Source: Nymphaea colorata (lineage: Eukaryota > Streptophyta > Magnoliopsida > Nymphaeales > Nymphaeaceae). Taken from it: DNA of 60,000 nt. Position numbers and translations under genes: made by a program. The stretch is from the NCBI RefSeq assembly GCF_008831285.2, contig NC_045139.1, forward strand, positions 9,024,204 through 9,084,203. Direction: 5' to 3'. Shown piece by piece: positions 36,483-47,813 of the stretch. Position 1 is the first letter of the stretch; each line of letters opens with the position of its first letter. The notes below the pieces were generated by a model. It saw only the letters and a program-made list of their open reading frames with translations, made no database searches and had not been told where the DNA came from.

Positions 36483-37880
36483 TGTCACGACCCAAGTTTT
36501 GGTCCAAAATTTTTTAACATGACCAAGTCAACATTTGAACACTTGGACAAAATCATAACTTTAGTAATAACCAATACATAACAACCCAAAATATGTCTGA
36601 ACAGTATATTCAAGGACTCATATAGATCTAAACAAAAAGACTCGGCTCAGTGTGCAAGTTGCGAATACCAGTCCATCACAAAGCTGAGGTAGTCCATCCA
36701 AAAGCCATTAATAAATCAAGAGCTACCTTTAGAGATAAAAGTGAGAGGGCTACCTGCTTTAGGTATATATATGACAATATCCAACCATATATGGAGCTAA
36801 GGCTGCACAATAAGTCGAGCCAGATCGAGCACGACTCGTCCTCATTTGTCAAAATTTAACTTGAATTTGACTCATTTATAAATGAGTCAAGTTTGAGTTC
36901 AAATGTATACTTAAAATGTTAAACAAGTCAAGTTCTAGTTGTAAGAACTCGAGCCCGTTAAACTTAACTCGGCCCGACAATATAATGAATGTTGAAATGT
37001 AACGAAAGAATGGTTAAACAAAAGCAGCTAAACGAGTTAGCAAGTTAAAAGAGACGAGGCAGGCTTAACAAAAACAAGTTAAATGAGTTGAGCTTGAATG
37101 TTGTGTTGTTGAGTCGAGCTGAGCTTGAGCTCGAGTTTTCTAAGTGGAGCCGAGCTTGAGCTGGCCCAGGAAACTCAGGGCAATCACCCATAAGTCAAAC
37201 CATTCATGCCATCAAAAGAGGTAAGATTTACTGTATCAAAAGATGACATGGGAAGGATGCATGACAGTTAGGTTTATGAAAACACACCAACAGTCCATAA
37301 ACCTTCAACGATGATCATAGTGACGAGCATCAACAGAGAATCCATATGGGCACAATCCACAGGCAGACATAACAAATCTTTACCAAGTGATCTACATAGA
37401 TCAAGAGTAACCTCCAATAAAGGCTCTTTGGATATCTCAGATCGTCATTGCAGCTATAGAGTCACACTACGAGCATCACTCAAAGTGGTAGACTGACCTC
37501 TCTAGGCACTCGGGTTGAGGAACATAGAGATATCTTGCTCTCCAAACAAAACAATAACAAAACCACATGTCATTATGCCACTCAATACCTTGTGGGCAGT
37601 CTAGCGCTGACTGAGGCTTATATGACCCATGTGAGTTCATGCCACACTACCACCTTTCGGGTCAAAGACATCCACTGAACTCAGTTTGCACTCACATGTG
37701 CCATTGCTTAAGACCCAGCCAGTGTTTTCTTTTATTCATCTACACAGGGTTCACCGTTAAAAATCATCTTCTAATTATTCCCATGGAATCCAATCTTGGA
37801 CACAATTCCGAAGAAAAATCAGTCGGACTACTTTCAATTCCAAAAGAACTAGGGGCAAACAACATACAGAACATGAAGAG
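36483..37880. mobile_element. Possible LTR of a retrotransposon (TGTCACGACCC start)
   Basis: TGTCACGACCCAAGTTTTGG at 36483 resembles the 5' end of many plant Gypsy-type LTRs as I remember them. The following 1.3 kb is non-coding apart from short frames without domains, and its far end was not located. The GAGCTCGAGC repeat at about 36790-37170 is nested in it. Identification is from the start motif only. Confidence 0.3.
36790..37170. mobile_element. MITE-like repeat rich in GAGCTCGAG words
   Basis: It begins AAGGCTGCACAATAAGTCGAG and ends TGAGCTTGAGCTGGCCCAGG. The interior is dense in GAGTCGAGC and AACTCGAGC words, like the element at 53677-54735. The borders are approximate and no duplication was found. 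Confidence 0.4.
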
Positions 37881-38021
37881 TTAAACTCGGTTTACATAAT
37901 GCCATCATCAATTTCCTTGATAAACATACATGTATGCCTATCATATTCGCCACTCACCTACATGGATACATACTTTCTCAAGAATATCTACTATCTATAT
38001 TTCAGCAGTAGATCTGAATTA

Positions 38022-38081
<60 letters not shown>

Positions 38082-38120
38082 ATGTGTGTGTGTGTGTATA
38101 TGTATATATATATATATATA
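38022..38120. repeat. (TA)n-(GT)n-(TA)n compound microsatellite
   Basis: A TA run of about 54 bp is followed by a GT-rich stretch and a second TA run. The ORF crossing it (37899-38156) is an artefact of the repeat. Confidence 0.93.
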
Positions 38121-38675
38121 AAAGTTAAATGGAATCCAAAATATAAATTTTCATAATTTATATGTAAAATTTTGAGATGTTAAAAATCTGGGCCCCTACC
38201 AGCCCCCTGCCTTAAGAGAGCCATTGGGAGATATAAAAGGTGGAGGCATGGAGTATTTAGCATTGTCATAAATATTGTTCTCGTGAAAATACCTACCAGG
38301 TTTTTTTTTTTTCAAGTATCTTTCGGCAAAGTTATTTTTTCGAAAAAAATATAAGAAAAATCTTGGCAAATTAAATAGATAAAAAATACTAAAAGTTGAA
38401 GAAAAATAAAATAAATGAGAAACTAATAATCACAAAAAACGAAAAAAATCACCAAAAAATATGAAAATCTTGCTAAAAAATAGAGGGATATTCATTTTTT
38501 GCCGATGTTTTGAAAATCTCGCGATATCTGTTTTAGTGCTTCATAATCATCACCGGAGCTTCCCTCCAAATCAGTGCAGCCTAGCTATGAAAGCCAGTGA
38601 TATGCTTTTACACGACCTACCATAAACTCAATGAGAGAGCGGAATCGTTTCAATAAATTGGGACCGAGTCTGTAC

Positions 38676-38856
38676 CAGTTTTGGAGCCACGTAGTGGTTA
38701 GTGTGGGCAGTTGCCCACACCAGTCTCACAAACTTTACTTATTTTATGTTAATAATTTCATATATTTGACTATATATATACATATGGGTACCCCTTAAAA
38801 CATTAATGTTATTGAACGAGTGCCTCCACTAGCCAAAATTTCTGTCTCTTCTACGG
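38676..38856. mobile_element. hAT-like MITE, 181 bp, perfect duplication
   Basis: It starts CAGTTTTGGAGCCACG, holds the palindrome GTGTGGGCAGTTGCCCACAC, and ends TTCTGTCTCTTCTACGG. The perfect 8-bp repeat GTCTGTAC flanks it at 38668-38675 and 38857-38864. The ends have drifted from the CAGGGGCGGAGCC consensus, but the duplication fixes the borders. Confidence 0.8.
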
Positions 38857-39761
38857 GTCTGTACAGTTCCTTGTTCTTTATTACTTAATTAATAGAAAGG
38901 TCGATCTCTTTCCACAAGGTTGCACCAGAAAGTTGGAATCTTGAGGTTGTCAATTGTTGAAGACAATTCCTAATCAATCCCAACACTCAAAGAGTTGCAG
39001 TCCTTCTAGAGTTGTATAATGATTCTCAAAGGTTCTAATTAAAGAAGCTCTATGATCCTTAGCTGTAAATAAACTTTCTCACCTTTTTAATGGGTTTCAA
39101 CTTTCTTAGCTATGATTTGTTGGTGATTCTTTTTCTTTTATGGGTTACTTGTTTGAGGAACAGGGCAAAGTATTCTTCCTCCTCAAGTAATGCGTGGCTT
39201 GATCTTTCTCCAAAACTCCACATGAATAACAAATAATGGATGGTTTCATGAAATTAAAGTATTTTTCCTCATGAAGTGTAACTTTTAAAAGGGTCTGATT
39301 TGAATGAGATATTCCTTTTTGGTACATGTAATTTATTAGATGTTCACATATTTAGATTCAAATTGAGCTCTATAATAGTTAGACTCCAAGTAAAAAGCAA
39401 TTGTTGCTTGCAGCACAACATGGCAGCTCTCGTTGACAGTCTAATGCAACCTTTTTGTCACATCAATTCGTAAAAGCTATAAATATGAAGCCCCTAGAAC
39501 CTCCTGTTAAAATGACTTCATTTTCTGGTCATCTTGATAAACAAAAATTACAATTTTTTTTTCCTTTAAAACCCGTTCACTCTTTTTTATTAAAAATGTT
39601 ATTTGAAATGAGAAGCAATGTTAATTTTTCATTGTAAGTACCATTAGTAAATGTGAGTAAAATTTTGATGAATTATTACATTATATTTCTAATTACATGT
39701 TCGAAAGACGCTATCTTCTATATATATATATATTGCTTTAATAGATACTGCTTTGGTTGGT

Positions 39762-39992
39762 TTCATTTGTTTTTTGTTTGTTTTTTTTGCGTTTGGTAGC
39801 CTGGGATTTGAGAAGAATCATGGATTTAAGGTCCAATTTTTTTTTCTGATCATAAAGATTTTAAGTGTGGATCTAAATATTCATTTGTTTTTTGTTTGTT
39901 TTTTTTGCGTTTGGTAGCCTGGGATTTGAGAAGAATCATGGATTTAAGGTCCAATTTTTTTTTCTGATCATAAAGATTTTAAGTGTGGATCT
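39762..39992. repeat. 118-bp tandem duplication
   Basis: A unit starting TTCATTTGTTTTTTG at 39762 recurs at 39880 almost unchanged and runs to about 39992 (GTGTGGATCTTA). Within it the words GCGTTTGGTAGCC and ATGGATTTAAGGTCC resemble the GTTTGATAG-type MITE family. Confidence 0.9.
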
Positions 39993-40491
39993 TAAGTCTG
40001 ACGTAATTTTAGTGAACCATAGATTTTATTATGAATATTTTGTCTCATAAAAAGTATACCACATTAAATCCACACCAAATTCACGAATTTTAAATTTAGT
40101 GTAACCAAAATGCCTTCTTTTAAAGACGGAATAGGAAGGGAAAAAAACATATTTTAACATTAAAAACATTTTTTAACTTGCAGAAAGCATAAAATTTTCG
40201 AGATACTTTATTTATTTATTTATTCATGTTTGAGACTTCGGAGTTGAGGTGAAATCATGGCGATTTCCAAGTTAAAAAGTATTTGGATAGTAGGTCTACC
40301 CAAATGGCAAACACAGCTTCCCGTTCACCTGGAAATCCGGGCCCACGAAAGTTTAGTGCTGAGTTCTGAAGAATTTTCTTGAAGTAAAATTGACGAGTCA
40401 AACGGGGAAACACGCAGGTGCATCTTCCCTCCAATCTCCTGTCCTGACCGACTGTCGCCGAATTCCGACGCGCTTCCACCGCAAAGCCGCC

Positions 40492-43400
40492 ATGGCGTCG
40501 GCCCCGGCGTGCCCGGAGAACGCCGTCCGCTTCAATTCGACGCTGTGCGCGTGTGCTCCCGGCTACCTGATGGAAGCCGGTAGCCGGAATTGCACGCTCT
40601 TCCGGACATCGAGCAACAACGTGACGGTCGAGTCTGGGGTTGATTACTCGCGCCTTTTCCCCAACTCCATCGTCTCCTTCAACTCCCTGAAGAAGTTTAC
40701 CCAATCTCAGGCCTTATTCCTCGAGATCACGCTCATAGTTGTGCTCGCGTGGATCATTTTAGCTGTTGCCCTTCGCGCCGGGAAGGTCAACGGCGGGACC
40801 ACGGTGTGGTTCCGGTTGAGGTATTGGATCACTCGGATGGATGTCTGCTACTCCACGCAGCACTGGCTGGTCAGCTTCAATTTCTCTCTCCGTTTTATCT
40901 CCTTTTCCGTTTCTGTTCCCTCTTACGCGGTTGGTTTACGATTATAATTGCTCACTTAGGTGAAATTTTTTAGGGTTAGGCTTCTCTTTCAGTGAACGTG
41001 AATTCAGCATGTTCTTCGATCAGTTTTCTTGTCTCTTGGGCGTTGAGGAGAATAATTTCTAGAAATTTGTCGTTCGGTTGAATTGGAAGAGCTTCGGTTA
41101 GGTGGGTACTTGAAAAGAAATTAACTAATTTGCTATATGGCCGACAAAATGTGATTAAATTCGCACTGTAAATGATTCCTAATAAATGTGAAGTACTACT
41201 TGATTGTGAATCTAATTTGGAAGGTTTTCAAACTTGAACTTCAGACCGTTCTGTCAGGATGCTGCTACTCAAGCCTATACAACTTCTTATTTAAGGTCTC
41301 AAACCTTGTGAGCTAGCGTGTACATGTGTCAGTAGGATTTTCTCGTGGTTTTCAATCAATAACTTCCGATTAGCTATTTGATTGCAAATCGAATATGGAA
41401 CTATTTTTTTCTCCCTTTGAGAATGTTGCAACTATATCTAGTGCAACTTCTTATTCAGTTCTCAAGCTTTAGCGCGCTCGGCTATACACCGACTCAACCA
41501 ACACTTTCATACCTGTTTATTAGGAAAGCCTATTGCAGTTATGGTCGTAACTGGGCAGAAGCCTACTCAGGATGCAGCGCTTCCCATGGTGCATCATAAC
41601 CACAAGTGCAGAGCTTAGGGTGTTCAACCTTGGCCTTTTTAGATAAAGGAGCATGGAGCTCTCCTCAAGCTTGACTCGTTTGTCTAAACCAGTGAGCTTG
41701 ATCTAAGCTTAAATAAGCCAAATTATAGCTGAGTTAAACTCGATCCTACTTGGTTTACTTCAAAAAATATGTATCAATAAATAAATAAAATAGGAGCTTG
41801 GCTTGGTTGAGAAGTAGAGCTGTAGAGGATGGTTTCAACTTGGAACTCTGCATTTAGAAGAGAAAATGAAGCCACCATATGAAGATCCATCTTAAATGTT
41901 TCAGAATAGATTATAGTTAATAGATTATATAATGTACTGGTATCTCTTTTAAAATTTTAAAGATCCTAGTCGAGCTTGAGGAATGAAGCTTATGTTTGAC
42001 TCATCGCTTATACAAGATTACATCATAGGCTAAAGCACGAGCTTGACTTGTTAACAGGTGAGTCAAGCTTCAGCTGGACTTTTAGATGAATCAACCTCAA
42101 GCTGAGTTTAAATAGACATGTTCTGCATAGTTATTCAAATATTAGATAACCATAAAAAATGTAAATACCTTAGGAACATTTTTTATGAAAAAAGCAAAGA
42201 AAAATTACCGAGCTTTCATTTTAGCAATTTTCTTTTAAAATATCATGGTTTTCCTTTTTTTTTGCTATTTTTCCATTTCATTTTTTGAAAAAACTGGCAA
42301 CATTTGTGGCAATGCTTTTTTTTTCCATTTACTAGGCATATTGTCTTAGAGGAGTTATGCTAATAGTATGCTGCTTCTACTGTTTGGTAGGATTTCCTGT
42401 AGTATAATCTGGTGGAATATGGTTGCAGTATTCCGATGGAATGCTACTTCTAATGGATTCTGACATCTATTGCAGGAGGATCAGAAGCCTGTAATTAAGC
42501 GCAAGACAGAGCTGGGTGGAATGTTTTCTGTTGCTTCTGCAATACTATTTATTGGCTTAGTTTCTACGTGAGTGATGTCTTTGACCCTTTAGACATCAAG
42601 TTATATGCATCAACTTGACTTGTTTAGTGTTTTCCTCTCAGATTACTTTACCAGATCATTACCAAGAGGACAATTGAGGTGTACAATGTCAGACCTGTAA
42701 ATGCACCAGATTTATCATCATTTGTCAATGACATGGAGTTTAATCTTACAACAGTGTCTAGCATGACTTGTTCGCATCTGCGTGGACTTGGAACTTTAAT
42801 GTCGGGAACTCCAGGCTTTATTGATTATAGAATTTTACCTTTATCCAAATTTGTGGATGCCAATTGTTTTAACACTAGTTTAGGACCAAGAGTAACCCTT
42901 AGATGTAATGGTTGTCATGTTATTAAGGATAGCTACTTCATTTCATGGCAATTTGTTGATCTTCCAAATGAACCAGCTACTGCTGTTGGGTTTCTATTTA
43001 ACATCACTGCAAAGAGGCCTGGTGATACTAAACATACCAGTTTTGTCAGTGGGACTCTGGCTTCTCAGGACAGCACAAACCAGACAGCGACATTCAGGGG
43101 GGTGAATGGAAACATATTTAAGATCCACTTGGTTCCTAGAATATATCGTAAGGTTCATGACTTGAAGCTTATTCAACCACTCTTTCGTGAATTTGTACCT
43201 GGTTCAAATGTTGTGGAGGCAAGTCAACTCCAAAGTTCACTACAGAATCCAGCTGATGGATTGATTAATATGACATTATATATCAGCTTCCTTTCCGATT
43301 TTATTGTTGAGGTTGACAATGCAAACATTATTGGGCCAGGTAAGAAACGTCTTGATCATGACAATGCTATCTGCATATGTTCCTCCATTGGTCTCAAGGC

Positions 43401-45275
43401 CAAAATTTATTTCACTGTACTGCATCCACATTCTGCTTTGACTCTTTGCATTGTCTAATCTCCTGATGATCTGTGCACCGTTCTTATGTTATCATCATGT
43501 GATGTTGATGTGAGCGATTCTCATAGTTTCTGCTATATTTTGAGTCAGTTAGGAATTTTCAAAGAACTGTTAGGCTGACTGATCAGTTCTGTTTATATAA
43601 ACAGTTTAGTTAATTTTTTCTAATTACATTGTTACAACCAGGATTATATAAAATTTTCATGTGAATTACTGAAGCTTGAGCAAAGTAAGAAAGGAGCAGC
43701 TAAGAAATGGTGGCCTCAGTTAATAGCTTATATGTATGTGCTGGAAATGATGGCATTTTATGCTACGATGCAGTTGATAGATAATAGATTATTTATTATT
43801 CCATTGTTGAACTATTCACAGAGATTTTCTGGGGTATTACTCTATGTATTTCACCATGATGTGTTTACCGTATAATCTTCTTATTTGTTTCAAGAATTTT
43901 AGGGGGTTATCTTGTTGTATGAGCATGGTGTTATGACTTCTTTATGTGAAACCTACTTCATTTATCACCTGATGCCTGTTGTGATCCTTTTATGTATGCA
44001 GTTACTTTTTTTGCAAATGTTGGCGGCCTCTATGCCTTCAGTATTGCTACTTTTTTCTTCATTCTGCTGCAGGTAAGTTTCAGACTCTAATCATTCTCTT
44101 GTATGGTTCTTCTTGACATTGTATATGTTTATGCTACAGTGTGACAAAAAATTTGTTATGCCAAAGGCTGAACTTGGAGATGCTATTAGGGAACAAACTG
44201 TATGGTCCACAATAGCCTTTTTGCAGCATGTTTGGCTTGTGGAGGTTACTCTAAGCATTTTCTTCATCTAACTTGATATGATGTCTGACATAAGTAACAA
44301 TGTAGTGAGCTACAACACTTTGAGGTTACTCTAAGCAATTAAACACATTTTAACATTTTAATTGCATCCACAAAGTGTTGTAGCTCACTGCTCTATGTTA
44401 CTTATGTCAGACATCATATCAAGTTAGATGAAGAAAATGCTTAGAGTAACCTCCACAAGCCAAACATGCTGCAAAAAGGGTAGATTATAAAGAAGAAACT
44501 AATGAACAAGGTATGAAAGTAATAAACATACTAAAAATAAATAAATAAATAAATAAAATCCTATTTTTGGACTAAATTGGACTTGGTGAATGTTGACCAA
44601 GCCCAAAAAAGAATGGAGACGATCCTGAGTACGCTGACCCTGTACCCGTACCCTTATGGTATGGGTGCTGCTGCATAAAAGCAGTACCTGTGTGACATTG
44701 ATACATATGTGATCTTCATGTCTAAAAATGTAGCATATTTTTTTTTTTTATGTAAAATAAGTCATGTTAACCTAAGTCACACGAACGCTGCAATTTGACT
44801 GCCGCACTGATGTCAACACGACTTGGGTGCGGGTGTGGGTGCGGCTCGGATTCGCACTCGACTTGGGTCAACAAGAGTCAGGTGCGGCTGACCGCGCCCG
44901 ATCATTTTTGTCCATTTTGGACACACACCGAACTCGCGTTTGATTCGAGTCGGGTGCAGTCAAACCTCGTCAAGCTTATTTTCGTCCTTCTTTATTTTTT
45001 TTATTTTAAGAATTTTTAACGTTAAAAAGAGGGTTTAACAATTTTTTTCCATTTTTGTGTTTTGTCCTGGTTTTGTTGTTTTTTGTTTACTTGTTTAATG
45101 TTTGTACTTTGTATGCGTGTTAATGCTTAATATGTTACATTCATATACACTATACATTATAACTTATAAGTATGTAATATATAATATTCATATATAATTT
45201 ATCCATAAAGTGTGTAGTGTAAAGTGTATAGACTATAGTGTATACTCTAAATTTCTTAATTCTTATGTGTGTGTG

Positions 45276-45358
<83 letters not shown>

Positions 45359-47747
45359 AATCAATTAATAATAACAAATAAATATTCTCACCGCACCGCC
45401 ACACCTAAATTTTTGGGGATGTGTCGCACCGGCACCCTCACCCGCACCCCTCACCTATGTGACATAGATGTTAACCAGAGGAAATTCAAGACCATCATCG
45501 TTTAGACATTTAGAAAATCTTATCCATACATTTGAAACCTATGATTGTTATATAGGTCTCCAATCTTATGATTCAAGTTTGGTTTTACTTTAATAATGTC
45601 ATTCTACTCGTCTTTTTCTTTTTCTTGGCTTTTGAAGTTCCAAACTGTGTCCATTTGTGGTTTTGTCCTTCTGTTCGTTGCTCCACAAATTATTCTAAAA
45701 GTGTGTTCTCCTTAGAATAGTAAACTTAAACTCTTGGAGCATGCCACCCTTTTCCAGCATTCTTGTGCATCCCAGGAATGGAATGTCATGAAACACCCTC
45801 CTCATGATTTTGCTTGGGTCAAGCAAGGAGGAGGTGGTCGTGAAGCATCTTTTACTTTCTTTAAACCAGTGTCATGTGAACATCTCCAAGTTGTGGTCTA
45901 TGTAAAGTACACAAGGACAAAAACAAAAATACCAAGGTAAATATACTGTAATATAATGAAAACCTAAGCATGAATAATTGAACAAAAGGGCTTAGTTGTG
46001 TGTAACATTTATATACATACGATCTAACATGTGAACGTCTGCAAGTTGTGGTCTATGTCCAGGACTCCAGATGAGGAATACCAAACAGTAAATTGTTTAT
46101 ATTAAAAGTTTCCTTCCATATTATTACGTGCAGGGAAATATTTTAAGAAAAAAAAAAGACTACGGAAACTTGAGCCTTTGTCTGCATCAACTTATTAAAG
46201 ATTTAACTTGTCGATCCTTCTTTGTTGGATTAAGCTTTTTGGTCTTCAACTCTTCATTAAACACATAAGTTCCATATCTTTTAATTTTTTATCTTAACTT
46301 TACACTGTTTTATTTGTTTATAGCTTGAGTACAGAATCAAGAAGCTTCATGATGAAGATGTGAAACTTCGAGATATTAGAGCAAAGAAAAGAGCACAAAA
46401 GCATTGGGATAAGGTATTTACCTGGAATCTCTGACAGAAATAACACTCTTTTGATATTTGGAACCAATACTTTAAAAGACAAGCAATGTGGTTTCTTCTT
46501 TAGTGGATGCATTTGTTGCAGCACACAATCTAGTAGAAATGATAGTCCAAGGGCGGGCCTTAATTAAGAAAATCAAGTAAACAATTCTATCAAAGTTATT
46601 TTGAAGACTCCTATTTTTACAAGGCAAACCATTAATGTCAATAAAGATATGTTCTACCATATGATTTCCTTGACATCTCATTGAATAACAAGGCCATTTG
46701 TGCATGGCCAGAGAAGAAAGTCACAGGTTCCTTCTCTACCTTGTCATCTCTTCAGAGTGGTTGTGTGTAAAAGCTTTGCATTTTACATTTATCCAGTGTA
46801 GTTGAACTAAATGTAAGCTATGTCACATAGGTATGGGTACGGGTGCCGGTGTAGGTATGGGTACTGACCATTTTCAAAAAATTTGGGTGCGGGGGTATGA
46901 CCGTATATATATATATATAAAAACAATAAGAAATACTTAGAAAATATGCATCAAAATAAAGAATATACATCAACATAAACAAATAAATAACATAGAAAAT
47001 ATATATCAACAGCTCTTGCAGTAGTGTGTTTAAGAAACCTATGAAAAACTTTAAACATATGGACAACCAAACAGCTCCCTAGTCAAATATGAACATCAAT
47101 CGAATTTTCATATCCAAAGAATAGAATAAAAAGTAAGGTGGAAAAAATTAAATCAAAGTAAAATTAAGCAGTTTTGATCTATAAGTATCCAAGTGTCAAA
47201 GTACTCATTTTGGGTACGGGTACGGCGACACGGGTACGTGGACCTCACTAAAGTACCCATGTGACTTAGAATGTAAGGTATCTGCAAAATCAGATTATCT
47301 TTCTTTTTTGTCATGAAAGTAACCACTTTCATGACAAAAAAGAAAGAAAGTCACAGGTTCCTGCTCTACCTTGTCATCTCTTCAAAGTGGTTGTGTGTAA
47401 AAGCTTTGCATTTTACATTTATCCAGTGTAGTTGAACTATCCAGTGTAGTTGAACTAAATGTAAGGTATCTGCAAAATCAGATTATCTTTCTTTTTTGTC
47501 ATGAAAGTAACCACTTTCATGACAAAAAAGAAAGAAAGTCACAGGTTCCTGCTCTACCTTGTCATCTCTTTAGAGTGGTTGTGTGTAAAAGCTTTGCATT
47601 TTACATTTATCCAGTGTAGTTGAACTAAATGTAAGGTATCTGCAAAATCAGATTATCTTTCTTTTTTGTCATGAAAGTAACCACTTTGCCTATGACAGCT
47701 TTGAGTACATAGGTTCATGTATTGTAGTTTATACACAGAAAGAAGTT

Positions 47748-47813
<66 letters not shown>

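Noticed and set aside
46818-47269. Mutator-type element with a 9-bp duplication
   Set aside because: The ninth base differs between the flanks and the sister units show only 8 duplicated bases, so hAT-like is preferred.
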